Positions 42,491-51,942 are shown, counted from the first letter of the stretch. The stretch: DNA of 64,000 bases from Pseudarthrobacter sp. L1SW (GCF_020809045.1 NZ_CP078079.1:1860001-1924000), one strand, 5' to 3'. Translations and numbers: made by a program. Notes: generated by a model from the letters alone, not told the origin.

Positions 42491-45349
42491 GTGAGTGAAA
42501 CAACCAAACCGGCCCCTTTCCCGTCCCAAACCCTGCAGGAGGACAAAGCACCGCAGGGCTCCACTCCCCTTGAGGACGCTGCAGATGGGGAAGGCGCAGG
42601 CCAGGACAAGGTTCCGGCGCAGGCAGGTGGCTCGGTTTCAGCAACAGTGGCCCCCGTAGTACCCATGACGGACCAGCCGCGGCTTTTGGTGCTCGACGGA
42701 CATTCCATGGCCTTCCGCGCGTTTTTTGCGCTGCCCGCGGACAAGTTCTCAACCACCAACGGGCAGCACACCAACGCGATTCACGGCTTCACCTCCATGC
42801 TGATCAACCTCATCAAGGAGCAGCAGCCCACCCACATCGCGGTGGCCTTCGACGTCTCGGATGAGTCCACCCACCGCAAGACTGAGTACAGCGAATACAA
42901 GGGCGGCCGGAACGAGACGCCCCGGGAGATGAACAACCAGATCGACCTCATTGCGCAGGTCATGCAGGCCTGGGGCATCAAGACCATCACCATGCCCGGC
43001 TACGAAGCCGATGACATTCTTGCCACCCTCGCGGCAATGGGTGAAAAAGCCGGGTTCGAGGTGCTGCTCGTGTCAGGTGACAGGGACGCGTTCCAGCTCA
43101 TCACCGACAACGTTTTTGTGCTGTACCCCAGGAAGGGCGTCAGCGACATCCCGCGGATGGACGCCGCCGCCATCGAGGCAAAATACTTCGTCAGCCCCAG
43201 CCGGTACTCGGATCTCGCGGCGCTGGTGGGCGAAACTGCGGACAACCTCCCGGGCGTGCCCGGCGTCGGGCCCAAGACGGCGGCCAAGTGGATCAATCTC
43301 TACGGCGGACTCGACGGCGTCCTGGAGCACCTGGATTCCATCGGCGGAAAGGTGGGCGATGCGCTGCGCGAAAACGTCGACGCCGTCAAGCGGAACCGCC
43401 GCCTGAACCAGCTGCACACGGACCTTGAGCTTCCTGTCACGCTGGATGACCTGTACCAGCCGCGGCCGGACCAGGCCGCCCTCGAGGACCTGTTCGACAA
43501 GCTCGAGTTCAAGACCATCCGCAGCCGGCTCTTCGCGCTCTACGGCGACGAGGACAAGCCAGCCGCGGACCGGGAAAGCATCGACACGCCGGAGTACGCC
43601 GTGCCGGCAAATGCCGCGGAGTTGTCAGCGTTCCTCGACGGCGGAGCGGGGCAGCGCTCCGCCGTCGCCGTCGACCTTGTCCCGGGTCGGATCGGCGAGG
43701 ACGCCGCCGCGCTGGCCATTGTCCGGGACGGTGCCGCCGCCTATATCGACCTGTCGAACCAGGACGCCGAATCGGAAAACGTCCTGGCCAGCTGGCTGCG
43801 GGACCCGGAATCGCCGAAGGTCCTGCACGGCTTCAAGGCCGCCCTGAAAGCCCTGACGTCCCGTGGGCTGGAGTTGGAAGGCGTGGTGGATGACACCTCC
43901 ATCTCCGGTTACCTCATCCAGCCGGACCGGCGCACCTACGAGCTCGCCGAGCTTGCCCAGCACCACCTCAACGTGGGGATCCCTGCCGCCACGGCCAAGG
44001 CAGGGCAGCTGGAGCTCTCCTTCGACGGGGAGGACGATGCCGCCGCCGACGCCCTGGTCCAGGCGGCCGCCGTCGTCCTTGCCCTCAGCGGCTACTTCGA
44101 GGGGGAGCTGAAGGAGCGACGGGCCGAGGAACTGCTGTCCACCCTTGAACTGCCGGTCAGCCGCGTCCTGGCGGACATGGAACTCGCCGGCATCGGCATC
44201 GATATGGCCACGTTGGACGATCAGCTCGCCGACCTTGCCCGGGTGATCGACCACGCGCAGGAACAGGCGTTTGCGGCGATCGGCCACGAGGTTAACCTGG
44301 GTTCGCCGAAACAGCTGCAGACCGTGCTGTTCGACGAACTCCAGCTGCCCAAGACCAAGAAGATCAAGTCCGGCTACACCACGGATGCCGCATCGCTGAA
44401 GAACCTCCTGGAAAAGACGGGCCACGAATTCCTGGTGCAGCTGATGGCACACCGCGAGGCCGCCAAGCTGAGCCAGATGCTGGAATCGCTCAAGAAGTCC
44501 GTGGCCGAGGACGGCCGTATCCACACCACCTATGCCCAGAATGTGGCAGCCACGGGCCGGATCTCCTCCAACAACCCCAACCTGCAGAACATCCCCATCC
44601 GCAGCGAGGAAGGCCGCCGGGTCCGCGGGATCTTCGTGGTGGGGGAGGGCTATGAATGCCTGCTGTCCGCCGACTACTCCCAGATCGAAATGCGCATCAT
44701 GGCCCACCTGTCTGGAGACCAGGGCCTGATCCAGGCATACAGGGACGGCGAGGACCTGCACCGGTTCGTCGGCTCGAACATTTTCCACGTGCCCACCGAA
44801 GAGGTCACCAGCGCCATGCGCTCCAAGGTGAAGGCAATGTCCTACGGGCTGGCCTACGGGCTGACGTCGTTCGGCCTGTCCAAGCAGCTGGAGATCTCGG
44901 TGGACGAGGCACGCACCCTGATGAAGGACTACTTCGACCGCTTCGGCGCTGTTCGCGACTACCTCCGCGGCGTAGTGGACCAGGCCCGCGTGGACGGCTA
45001 CACGGCGACCATCGAGGGACGGCGCCGGTACCTGCCGGACCTCACCAGCACGGACAGGCAGTTGCGGGAGAACGCCGAACGCATCGCCTTGAACAGCCCC
45101 ATCCAGGGCTCGGCCGCGGACATCATCAAGCGCGCCATGCTGGGCGTGCACGCGGAGCTGAAGGCACAGGGGCTGAAATCACGGATGCTGCTCCAGGTCC
45201 ACGACGAACTCGTGCTCGAAGTGGCAACCGGTGAGCGGGAGGCCGTAGAGAAGCTGGTGACCGAGCAGATGGCTGCCGCCGCGGACCTGAGCGTCCCGCT
45301 GGAGGTCCAGATCGGCGTCGGCCCCAGCTGGTACGACGCCGGGCACTAG
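42491..45349 (+). CDS. polA: DNA polymerase I
   Basis: 952 residues from GTG 42491; an internal ATG at 42665 (MTDQPRLLVLDGHSMAFRAF) is an alternative, since the first 58 residues are low-complexity. Domains: 5'-3' exonuclease about 60-350 (HSMAFRAF, EADDILATLA, SGDRDAFQL, GVGPKTAAKW), a 3'-5' exonuclease-like domain about 370-560 in which the DxE motif is replaced (AVDLVPGRIG), so proofreading should be absent, and the polymerase about 600-950 with motif A DYSQIEMR, motif B KVKAMSYGLAYG and motif C VHDELVLE. It fills gaps and removes primers. It is a second FEN-type nuclease in the window. Confidence 0.97.
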   Translation: MSETTKPAPFPSQTLQEDKAPQGSTPLEDAADGEGAGQDKVPAQAGGSVSATVAPVVPMTDQPRLLVLDGHSMAFRAFFALPADKFSTTNGQHTNAIHGFTSMLINLIKEQQPTHIAVAFDVSDESTHRKTEYSEYKGGRNETPREMNNQIDLIAQVMQAWGIKTITMPGYEADDILATLAAMGEKAGFEVLLVSGDRDAFQLITDNVFVLYPRKGVSDIPRMDAAAIEAKYFVSPSRYSDLAALVGETADNLPGVPGVGPKTAAKWINLYGGLDGVLEHLDSIGGKVGDALRENVDAVKRNRRLNQLHTDLELPVTLDDLYQPRPDQAALEDLFDKLEFKTIRSRLFALYGDEDKPAADRESIDTPEYAVPANAAELSAFLDGGAGQRSAVAVDLVPGRIGEDAAALAIVRDGAAAYIDLSNQDAESENVLASWLRDPESPKVLHGFKAALKALTSRGLELEGVVDDTSISGYLIQPDRRTYELAELAQHHLNVGIPAATAKAGQLELSFDGEDDAAADALVQAAAVVLALSGYFEGELKERRAEELLSTLELPVSRVLADMELAGIGIDMATLDDQLADLARVIDHAQEQAFAAIGHEVNLGSPKQLQTVLFDELQLPKTKKIKSGYTTDAASLKNLLEKTGHEFLVQLMAHREAAKLSQMLESLKKSVAEDGRIHTTYAQNVAATGRISSNNPNLQNIPIRSEEGRRVRGIFVVGEGYECLLSADYSQIEMRIMAHLSGDQGLIQAYRDGEDLHRFVGSNIFHVPTEEVTSAMRSKVKAMSYGLAYGLTSFGLSKQLEISVDEARTLMKDYFDRFGAVRDYLRGVVDQARVDGYTATIEGRRRYLPDLTSTDRQLRENAERIALNSPIQGSAADIIKRAMLGVHAELKAQGLKSRMLLQVHDELVLEVATGEREAVEKLVTEQMAAAADLSVPLEVQIGVGPSWYDAGH

Positions 45350-45399
45350 CGTGTGTTGATGCTGGCCAGGCGCCGGGGATCTTGGCTAGGCTCAGGTGC

Positions 45400-46698
45400 G
45401 TGGCTGATCTGAGTGGAAACTACGAAATCCGGCGCTTTGGCGCGGTGTCAAAGGGCAAGGACGGTTACGCCGAGGCGGAAACCTGGAGCCGCGCCGTATC
45501 CTTCGGGTTCCACGAATCCACCCGGACGCCGGAACACGTCGCAAAGACGCTCGAAACGTATGAGGCCGATCAGCGCGTGCTTACCGGCGCCTACCAAACG
45601 GGCCCGGTAGCGCCGTCGTCGTTGCCCGCGGACGTGCCGGTGGCCACTTTCGGCACAATGCGCAATACCCTCAACGTGGGCTTCGGGCGCCTGGTGGAAG
45701 CCCACCTGGTCACCGCTGTTACCGTCCGTACGTCGCACCGGCGCCGCGGCCTGCTGCGGCGCATGATGAGCGAGGACCTGCAACTGGCAAAGGACGACGG
45801 CGTGCCGGTGGCGGCGCTGACCGCCTCCGAGGGAACCATCTACGGCCGGTTCGGCTACGGCGTGGCCAGCTTTGAACGCAACGTCAAGGTGGACACCACT
45901 GCCCGGTTCAGCCTCCGGCACCAGGCCACCGGCACGGTGGAAGTGGCCGACCCCAGGGCGCTGCTGCAGCTGGCTCCGGAGGTGTTCGGCCGGGTGCACC
46001 GGCTGACCCCAGGATCCATAGGCCGGCAGGACTGGTACCGGCAGCTTGCATCGGGTGCGCTGGGACGCGACGGCAAGGAAGACCCCGCCGTCAAGGTGGC
46101 GCTCCACTACGGGCCCGCCGGGAACATCGACGGCTATGTCTCCTATAAGTTCCTCGGCTGGGACACCGAGCCCTACACCGTGGAAGTGGTGGACCTGGTG
46201 GCCGGCAGCAATGATGCCTACCTGGAGCTCTGGCAGTTCCTGGGCGCCATTGATCTGGTGGAGCGTGTGTCCTGGACGGAAGCCCCCTTGGACGATCCGC
46301 TGGCCTGGGCCCTGGACGACCCCCGCTGCATCGACTCGTCGGACAGCCGGGACATGCTCTGGCTGCGCATCCTCGATGTCCCCAACGCGCTGTCCGGGCG
46401 GCGCTACCCCACGGAAGGCCGCCTGGCACTGAAGGTCCTGGACCCGCTCGGCCTCACGGCCGGGACCTACGCCCTTTCCGCCGACGGCGGCGAGGGCGCC
46501 GTCGAGCGCTTGCCTGAGACCGCGGACGCGGACCTGACCCTGGACGTCTCGGCCCTGTCCTCCATCTACGTCGGCGGGGTCAGTCCAGTCACGCTGGCGG
46601 CAGCGGGCAAAATCCGGGAGCACACCGCAGGCTCCGCGCTGAAGGCCCGGCAAATGTTCGCCGTCGAGCGGGCAACGCACTGCCTCACCCACTTCTAG
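45400..46698 (+). CDS. Eis-like GNAT N-acetyltransferase
   Basis: 432 residues from GTG 45400. The N-terminal GNAT domain has VTAVTVRTSHRRRGLLRRMM near 115-135, the acetyl-CoA pyrophosphate loop, and ALTASEGTIYGRFGYGVAS. The second GNAT-like half and a sterol-carrier-like C-terminal domain follow, ending in THCLTHF; the terminal carboxylate after Phe is the catalytic base in Eis-type enzymes. Such enzymes acetylate amines or aminoglycosides at multiple positions. Upstream alternative start at 45382 gives six extra residues. It lies 50 bases after polA and could share its transcript. Confidence 0.9.
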   Translation: MADLSGNYEIRRFGAVSKGKDGYAEAETWSRAVSFGFHESTRTPEHVAKTLETYEADQRVLTGAYQTGPVAPSSLPADVPVATFGTMRNTLNVGFGRLVEAHLVTAVTVRTSHRRRGLLRRMMSEDLQLAKDDGVPVAALTASEGTIYGRFGYGVASFERNVKVDTTARFSLRHQATGTVEVADPRALLQLAPEVFGRVHRLTPGSIGRQDWYRQLASGALGRDGKEDPAVKVALHYGPAGNIDGYVSYKFLGWDTEPYTVEVVDLVAGSNDAYLELWQFLGAIDLVERVSWTEAPLDDPLAWALDDPRCIDSSDSRDMLWLRILDVPNALSGRRYPTEGRLALKVLDPLGLTAGTYALSADGGEGAVERLPETADADLTLDVSALSSIYVGGVSPVTLAAAGKIREHTAGSALKARQMFAVERATHCLTHF

Positions 46699-46730
46699 GG
46701 GCCGCGGACCTGCTCCAGGCGGGGCCGCTT

Positions 46731-46760
46731 TTGACCCGTGTTGCGGGCAGCGACTAGAAT
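46731..46760 (+). promoter_or_regulatory. Strong promoter upstream of rpsA
   Basis: TTGACC (46731-46736), 18-base spacer, TAGAAT (46755-46760). The transcript would begin about 46767, giving a leader of roughly 165 bases before the rpsA start at 46933. In a GC-rich genome this near-consensus pair fits a highly expressed ribosomal gene. Confidence 0.75.
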
Positions 46761-46859
46761 AAACGGGCGTGTACCACGTGCACGTATTTGCAGTTCAATA
46801 TTCTCAGCAATCCACAAAATCAGGATGACCCGGAGGATCCGTCGGATTCACCGCAAATC

Positions 46860-46885
46860 GCGCCTGCGTTCCATAACGCGGGCGC
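46860..46885 (+). promoter_or_regulatory. Hairpin in the rpsA leader
   Basis: GCGCC-T-GCGTT (46860-46870) pairs with AACGC-G-GGCGC (46875-46885) across a CCAT loop, broken only by one T.G position. It lies 47 bases before the start codon. It may be an S1 autoregulation element, but S1 leaders in this group are not well known to me. Confidence 0.4.
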
Positions 46886-46932
46886 GCCGGTTTGCCTGAC
46901 CGACTAACTATCCACAACGGAGCCCCTACTAC

Positions 46933-48411
46933 ATGACCATCACCTCCACCGAGAAGCCCGGTACCCCCGTAGTCGCCATTAACGACATCGGTACCGCTGA
47001 GGACTTCCTCGCAGCAGTCGACGCGACCATCAAGTACTTCAACGACGGAGACCTCGTCGAAGGTACAGTCGTTAAGGTCGACCGCGATGAAGTCCTGCTC
47101 GACATCGGTTACAAGACCGAAGGTGTCATCCCCTCCCGCGAGCTTTCCATCAAGCACGACGTTGATCCCGGAGACGTTGTCTCCGTTGGCGATCAGGTCG
47201 AAGCCCTGGTGCTCACCAAGGAAGACAAAGAAGGCCGCCTGATCCTCTCCAAGAAGCGCGCTCAGTACGAGCGTGCCTGGGGCGACATCGAGAAGGTCAA
47301 GGAAGAAGACGGTGTTGTCACCGGTACCGTCATCGAGGTTGTCAAGGGTGGTCTTATCCTCGACATCGGCCTGCGCGGCTTCCTGCCCGCATCCCTCGTC
47401 GAGATGCGCCGTGTGCGCGACCTGGCTCCGTACATCGGCCAGCAGATCGAAGCCAAGATCATCGAGCTGGACAAGAACCGCAACAACGTGGTCCTGTCCC
47501 GCCGTGCATGGCTCGAGCAGACCCAGTCCGAGGTCCGCTCCACGTTCCTCAACAAGCTGGAAAAGGGCCAGGTCCGTCCCGGCGTCGTTTCCTCCATCGT
47601 CAACTTCGGTGCCTTCGTGGACCTGGGCGGCGTAGACGGTCTGGTTCACGTTTCCGAGCTGTCCTGGAAGCACATCGACCACCCGTCCGAGGTTGTCGAG
47701 GTTGGCCAGGAAGTCACCGTCGAGGTTCTCGAGGTGGACCTGGACCGCGAGCGCGTCTCCCTGTCGCTCAAGGCTACGCAGGAAGACCCGTGGCAGACCT
47801 TCGCCCGCACCCACGCCCTCGGCCAGGTTGTTCCGGGTAAGGTCACCAAGCTCGTTCCGTTCGGTGCGTTCGTCCGCGTCGAAGACGGCATCGAAGGCCT
47901 GGTCCACATCTCCGAGCTGGCCGTCCGCCACGTGGAGCTGGCAGAGCAGGTTGTCTCCGTTGGTGACGAACTGTTCGTCAAGGTCATCGACATCGACCTC
48001 GAGCGCCGCCGCATCTCGCTGTCCCTCAAGCAGGCCAATGAGGGCGTCGACGCCGACAGCACCGAATTCGATCCCGCTCTGTACGGCATGGCCGCAGAGT
48101 ACGACGAAGAGGGCAACTACAAGTACCCCGAGGGCTTCGATCCCGAGTCCAACGAGTGGCTTGAAGGCTACGAGAACCAGCGCGCCGCCTGGGAGCAGCA
48201 GTACGCTGACGCCCAGACCCGTTGGGAAGCCCACAAGAAGCAGGTTGCCCAGCACGCTGCCGACGACGCTGCTGCTGCAACGTCCGGTGAGAGCGATTCC
48301 GGCACCACCAGCTACTCCTCGGAGCCGGCTGCTGAGTCCAACGCCGGTGCAGGCACGCTTGCTTCCGACGAGGCCCTCGCCGCCCTGCGCGAGAAGCTGA
48401 CCGGCAACTAA
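46933..48411 (+). CDS. rpsA: 30S ribosomal protein S1
   Basis: 492 residues with four S1 RNA-binding OB domains at about 35-105, 120-190, 205-275 and 290-365, recognised by repeats such as GDLVEGTVVKVDRDEVLLDI, GVVSSIVNFGAFVDLGGVDG and GKVTKLVPFGAFVRVEDGIEGL. After the last OB fold there is an acidic tail with Glu/Asp/Ser, as is usual for actinobacterial S1 (length 480-500). It binds mRNA on the small subunit. Codon use is strongly biased to GTC/CTC/GAG. A strong promoter and tandem terminators make it a single-gene unit. Confidence 0.98.
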   Translation: MTITSTEKPGTPVVAINDIGTAEDFLAAVDATIKYFNDGDLVEGTVVKVDRDEVLLDIGYKTEGVIPSRELSIKHDVDPGDVVSVGDQVEALVLTKEDKEGRLILSKKRAQYERAWGDIEKVKEEDGVVTGTVIEVVKGGLILDIGLRGFLPASLVEMRRVRDLAPYIGQQIEAKIIELDKNRNNVVLSRRAWLEQTQSEVRSTFLNKLEKGQVRPGVVSSIVNFGAFVDLGGVDGLVHVSELSWKHIDHPSEVVEVGQEVTVEVLEVDLDRERVSLSLKATQEDPWQTFARTHALGQVVPGKVTKLVPFGAFVRVEDGIEGLVHISELAVRHVELAEQVVSVGDELFVKVIDIDLERRRISLSLKQANEGVDADSTEFDPALYGMAAEYDEEGNYKYPEGFDPESNEWLEGYENQRAAWEQQYADAQTRWEAHKKQVAQHAADDAAAATSGESDSGTTSYSSEPAAESNAGAGTLASDEALAALREKLTGN

Positions 48412-48419
48412 TTGCCACC

Positions 48420-48485
48420 GGCCCGGACTTTTCCGGGCCAGGCAACAGACCCCCTGCCTCCGGGCGGGGGGTCTGTTGCTTTAAA
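48420..48485 (+). terminator. Tandem terminator hairpins after rpsA
   Basis: A first hairpin GGCCCGGA-CTTT-TCCGGGCC (48420-48439) is followed by GCAACAGACCCCC / GGGGGTCTGTTGC (48442-48454 and 48467-48479), a 13-pair perfect stem that ends in TTTAAA. The second arm overlaps the last codons' upstream side of the convergent GNAT gene, so it probably serves both genes. Confidence 0.9.
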
Positions 48486-48984
48486 GTGCGACGACGGCGC
48501 GGACCGTTCCGTCGTCGTCGGGCGTGAGGAGGGCGCCGGCGCCGGCAAGGATCCGCTGGGCAGCGCGGTTTCCGGCCAAGGTGCGGGCCGTCACCTCCTT
48601 GATTCCGGCGCCGCGGGCTTCCGCCAGGACAAGGCGAAGAGCCGCGCTGCCGATGCCGCGGGACCGGAAGCTCCTGCCAAGCCAGATGCCGGTCTCTGCC
48701 GTTTCCCGGCCGTTGCCCGCGTCCACCCGCTTGAGCCGGATGGAGCCGGCCAGGGCACCGTCTGCCAGGATTCCCCAGGACTTTTCTCCCGCCGTCCCGT
48801 CGAGGCCTTCCGCAGCGGCGCGATGGTAGCTGAAGAACCAGGCAGTACGTTCCAGGTTCCAGCCCGGCCCGCCGAGCGGGGGAGCCACCTCATCGGGCGA
48901 GGCGTCCCGCTTGGCAAGGTCCAGGAGCCGGTCCAGCACCTCTTCGTCGACGTCCACCAGGAACACGTCAGGCAAGGGGGACAT
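48481..48984 (-). CDS. GNAT family N-acetyltransferase
   Basis: 167 residues. GIWLGRSFRSRGIGSAALRLV near 97-117 contains the R-x-x-G-x-G/A acetyl-CoA loop, and NRAAQRILAGAGA near 140 the conserved Asn. The N terminus (PDVFLVDVDEEVLDRLLDLA) and the RxGxG/A spacing match the RimJ/RimL-like or general small-molecule acetyltransferases. Its start overlaps the end of the YigZ gene by 17 bases, so the two are coupled. Substrate unknown. Confidence 0.9.
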   Translation of the reverse strand: MSPLPDVFLVDVDEEVLDRLLDLAKRDASPDEVAPPLGGPGWNLERTAWFFSYHRAAAEGLDGTAGEKSWGILADGALAGSIRLKRVDAGNGRETAETGIWLGRSFRSRGIGSAALRLVLAEARGAGIKEVTARTLAGNRAAQRILAGAGALLTPDDDGTVRAVVAL

Positions 48985-49657
48985 CCACCCACTCCGTTCC
49001 TTCCATGCTGAGGGCGGTGCTGCCGGCGGTCAGCAGCTGCAAGCGCCCGGCGGCAGCTGCAATGGCTGCGGCCTGATCCGGTACGGCCACGCGCAGGACC
49101 GTGTGCCCGGCGGAATACGTGGTTTCGGCCATCACAAATCCCGCTGAGCGCAGGTCGTTCTCCAGCCGGCCGGCAACAGCATGCGGCACTTCGGCCGCAC
49201 AGATGCGCAGCCTGCTCCGGCGCACCAGGGGCACCAGGGAGAGTGCGGAAGAGACCGATTCCGAGTAGGCGCGCACCAGTCCGCCGGCCCCCAGCAGGAC
49301 ACCGCCGAAATACCGCACGACGACGGCACTGACGTCACTGAGGTCGGCCACCCCGGGCAGCGTCTCCCTTTTGGCCAGTGCCTCAAGCATCGGGATGCCC
49401 GCCGTCCCCGAGGGCTCGCCGTCGTCATTGGATCGCTGGATGTCCCGGTCCGGGCCGATGATGAAGGCGGAGCAATGGTGCCGTGCGTCATGGAATTCGC
49501 GGCGCAGGCCAGCCACCAGGTCACGTGCGGCTTCTTCTGTTTCGGCACGGCGCAGGACGGTGATGAACCGCGAGCGCTTGATCTCGATCTCGTGGCGGAA
49601 ATCGGGCCCGGCCGCCAGGGTGGTGTAGCCCGTGGCCCTGCTGTCTTCCTCTTGCAC
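48968..49657 (-). CDS. YigZ/IMPACT family protein
   Basis: 229 residues with the YigZ layout: EIEIKRSRFITVLRRAETEE, FHDARHHCSAFIIG, the signature SNDDGEPSGTAGIPMLEAL and VVVRYFGGVLLGAGGLVRAY. The C-terminal ferredoxin-like domain follows (VPHAVAGRLENDLRS). Proteins of this family bind nucleic acid or ribosomes; the biochemical role is unclear. It is coupled to the GNAT gene downstream. Confidence 0.93.
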   Translation of the reverse strand: MQEEDSRATGYTTLAAGPDFRHEIEIKRSRFITVLRRAETEEAARDLVAGLRREFHDARHHCSAFIIGPDRDIQRSNDDGEPSGTAGIPMLEALAKRETLPGVADLSDVSAVVVRYFGGVLLGAGGLVRAYSESVSSALSLVPLVRRSRLRICAAEVPHAVAGRLENDLRSAGFVMAETTYSAGHTVLRVAVPDQAAAIAAAAGRLQLLTAGSTALSMEGTEWVDVPLA

Positions 49658-49879
49658 CCGCCCCAGTCTAGGCCCAAGCTCCCGCGACCCGGCAAGGCGG
49701 GAAGTGCCGGTTCAGGAACGGAGGCCAGCCGCACCAGCACTTCCGTTCCGGCCGGCGGCAGGGTGTGGGGTAGGGGTCGGTGTTGCGGGATTAAGGATCG
49801 ATTAAGGCTTCAGCGGGATTCTTGGAACAGCAGGAAATGGGCCAGCAGAGCAGTCCTAACAACAAGGGGGAGCCTGATC
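49658..49879. other. Divergent intergenic region before two small genes
   Basis: About 220 bases between the leftward YigZ gene and the rightward small genes. GGATTAAGG-N5-ATTAAGGC (repeat of ATTAAGG at about 49789 and 49800) is a short direct repeat that might be a regulatory site; nothing else is seen. Confidence 0.3.
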
Positions 49880-50074
49880 ATGAAGCGGGTAGAAGCCTCA
49901 AGCCGCGGCATTCATCAATGGGGTCCGGTCCAGTTCGCACCGGAGCCCGAAGACCTTCATCAGCAGCCCGGCTGCCAAGCAACTGCAAGTTCCGACTACC
50001 GCAGAAACTGGGCTGAAGAGATCTGGCCGGACTGCCGGCTTGAGCGGTCCTTGTCCAGTGCGGACGCCGCCTAA
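49880..50074 (+). CDS. Small protein of unknown function (64 residues)
   Basis: Starts MKRVEASSRGIHQWGPVQF and ends with RLERSLSSADAA. It is acidic in the middle (EPEDLHQQ) and has Cys at two positions. A GGGGGAG ribosome binding site lies 7 bases before the ATG. No signal peptide or membrane segment. It is followed by a secreted small protein gene at 50207, and the two may be an operon. No family recognised. Confidence 0.5.
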   Translation: MKRVEASSRGIHQWGPVQFAPEPEDLHQQPGCQATASSDYRRNWAEEIWPDCRLERSLSSADAA

Positions 50075-50206
50075 AAGACGTATGGACGTCCATCTCTGGT
50101 GCACCTCAATCGACTCTTCGCCGAATCCGGCGCAGGCCTGAACCGAAAACGGTCGGGAAAACCCTGCCATTCACCAGGAGTGGCACCGCAAGAAAGGAGC
50201 AGTACA

Positions 50207-50539
50207 TTGTTCACGTCCAAAGGAAACCATCGCATTTCTGCCCAGTTGGCCGGACCCGCGGCTGTGGACAAGCGGTCCCGTGGAGCCAATAAGAGGAAGC
50301 TGTTCCTTTCCATCGCAACTGTTGCCGCAGCAGGTTTCTCCGGAGCAGTGGTCGCCGCGCCCGCCCATGCCACTACGACTACGGCCGACGTCGGCACAGA
50401 CCTGCTCGCTGGCTCAATAGCCGCGCCATATAGCGCCGAGGAAATCCGCAGTCTGCAGCAGCTGGACGACCTCCTTGGCGCCAACTCCCGCATCACGGCC
50501 AACCAATATGCACTGGGCAATATGTACCGGAGCAATTAG
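50207..50539 (+). CDS. Small secreted protein with Sec signal peptide
   Basis: 110 residues starting at TTG 50207, chosen because AAAGGAG ends 7 bases before it; the ATG at 50099 in the same frame has no ribosome binding site. A basic n-region (KRSRGANKRK), hydrophobic core (LFLSIATVAAAGFSGAVVAA) and a PAHA cleavage site give a typical signal peptide of about 60 residues. The mature part is about 55 residues (TTTTADVGTDLLAG ... LQQLDDLLGANSRI), without cysteine. It is probably an exported peptide of unknown role. Confidence 0.6.
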   Translation: MFTSKGNHRISAQLAGPAAVDKRSRGANKRKLFLSIATVAAAGFSGAVVAAPAHATTTTADVGTDLLAGSIAAPYSAEEIRSLQQLDDLLGANSRITANQYALGNMYRSN

Positions 50540-50647
50540 GAGTGGCCCCCGCGTCCTGGCCGGTTGTCCCTGATGACTGCCGGCCGGGGCTGGTCCGTAG
50601 CACTTCAGACGCTCCCTTGACCCGGGCCGGGGGATTAGGGTGGTGGG

Positions 50648-51862
50648 ATGCTCAAGATCGGGTTGACGGGCGGCATTGCCTCCGGAAAGTCAGTGGTTGC
50701 CTCACGCCTGGAAGAACGCGGCGCGGTGCTCGTGGATGCCGATGCGTTGGCGCGTGAAGTGGTGGAGCCGGGCACGCAGGGCCTCAACCGGATTGTGGCG
50801 GAGTTCGGCAGGGATGTCCTTGGTGCCGACGGCCGGCTTGACCGTCCCAAGCTCGGCGCCCTGGTCTTTGGAGATGCTGACCGCCTGGCCGTGCTGAATG
50901 GGATCGTCCACCCGCTGGTCCGGTCGCGCGCGGCGGCCATCGCGGAAGCTGCGCCCGACGACTCGGTGGTGGTGCAGGACATCCCCTTGCTGGTGGAAAC
51001 CGGACAGGGAAGCGACTTCCACCTGGTTGTGGTGGTGGACGCTCCTGACGATGTGCGGCTGCAGCGGATGCTCGAGCACCGCGGCATGACGGAGGACGCC
51101 GCCCGCGCCCGCATGGCCGCGCAGGCCACGCGGGAGGAGCGGCTGGCCGCGGCCGACGTCGTCCTGGACAACTCCGGCAGCGTGCAGCACCTGCTGGACC
51201 AAGTGGACCGGCTCTGGGACGGCCGGCTGGTGCCCTTCGCCCACAACCTGGCCGCACGGACGCGTGCCGCCAGGGACTGCGGACCCGTCCTGGAGCCCTA
51301 CCGGGAGGAATGGGCAAAGGAGGCGGCCCGGATCTCGGCAAGGCTGGCGTCAGCCGCCCCCCGGCTCATCCTGGCGGTGGACCATATCGGCTCCACGTCC
51401 GTGCCAGGGCTGGCCGCGAAGGACGTCATAGACCTGCAGGTCGCGGTTTCCGGCCTGGACGCAGCAGACCGTGCTGCGCCCCTGTTGGCCGCGGCCGGCT
51501 TCCCCCTGGTCCCCGGCGCCGGGTCCGATACGCCCATGCCGACGGCGCCGGAGCCCGGGCAGTGGCAGAAACGGTTCCATGCCAACGCGGATCCCGGGCG
51601 CCCGGTCAACGTCCACGTCCGCGTTGCGGGCTCGCATGGCTGGCGCTATGCCTTGATGTTCCGTGACTGGCTGCGGGCGGAGCCGTCCGCACGCACGCTC
51701 TATGCGGCGCACAAGGCGGACCTCGCTGCGCGCTTTGCCGGCTCGGCAAGCACCAGGGCGTACGCCGAGGCCAAGGAACCGTGGTTCACGGACGTGGCCT
51801 GGCCCCTTATGTCCGCCTGGGCCGAGGAAACCGGGTGGGCGCCGCCGTCGTACCCGTCCTGA
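50648..51862 (+). CDS. coaE: Dephospho-CoA kinase fused to a GrpB (UPF0157) domain
   Basis: 404 residues. Residues 1-200 are CoaE: P-loop [11 protein letters not shown] at 5-15, [16 protein letters not shown] near 27-42, and the lid with [17 protein letters not shown]. It phosphorylates dephospho-CoA, the last step of CoA synthesis. Residues about 215-390 form the GrpB/UPF0157 domain, with [22 protein letters not shown] near 237 (a nucleotidyltransferase-like core). This fusion is typical for Actinobacteria. It is the first gene of a pair with uvrB, 80 bases apart. Confidence 0.95.
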   Translation: MLKIGLTGGIASGKSVVASRLEERGAVLVDADALAREVVEPGTQGLNRIVAEFGRDVLGADGRLDRPKLGALVFGDADRLAVLNGIVHPLVRSRAAAIAEAAPDDSVVVQDIPLLVETGQGSDFHLVVVVDAPDDVRLQRMLEHRGMTEDAARARMAAQATREERLAAADVVLDNSGSVQHLLDQVDRLWDGRLVPFAHNLAARTRAARDCGPVLEPYREEWAKEAARISARLASAAPRLILAVDHIGSTSVPGLAAKDVIDLQVAVSGLDAADRAAPLLAAAGFPLVPGAGSDTPMPTAPEPGQWQKRFHANADPGRPVNVHVRVAGSHGWRYALMFRDWLRAEPSARTLYAAHKADLAARFAGSASTRAYAEAKEPWFTDVAWPLMSAWAEETGWAPPSYPS

Positions 51863-51942
51863 AACCCGACCGTGGACCTGCGGGCTGTTCGCCCGTAACG
51901 GACTGGCCCCTTGGCGTCGGTGCCCGGTTGTAGATTAGATCC

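Noticed and set aside
43625..45151. Open frame of 508 codons antisense to polA
   Set aside because: PolA motifs A, B and C are complete on the plus strand; the antisense frame has no family features.
49789..49808. Phage attachment site or tRNA
   Set aside because: The repeat ATTAAGG is too short, and no cloverleaf or integrase is present.
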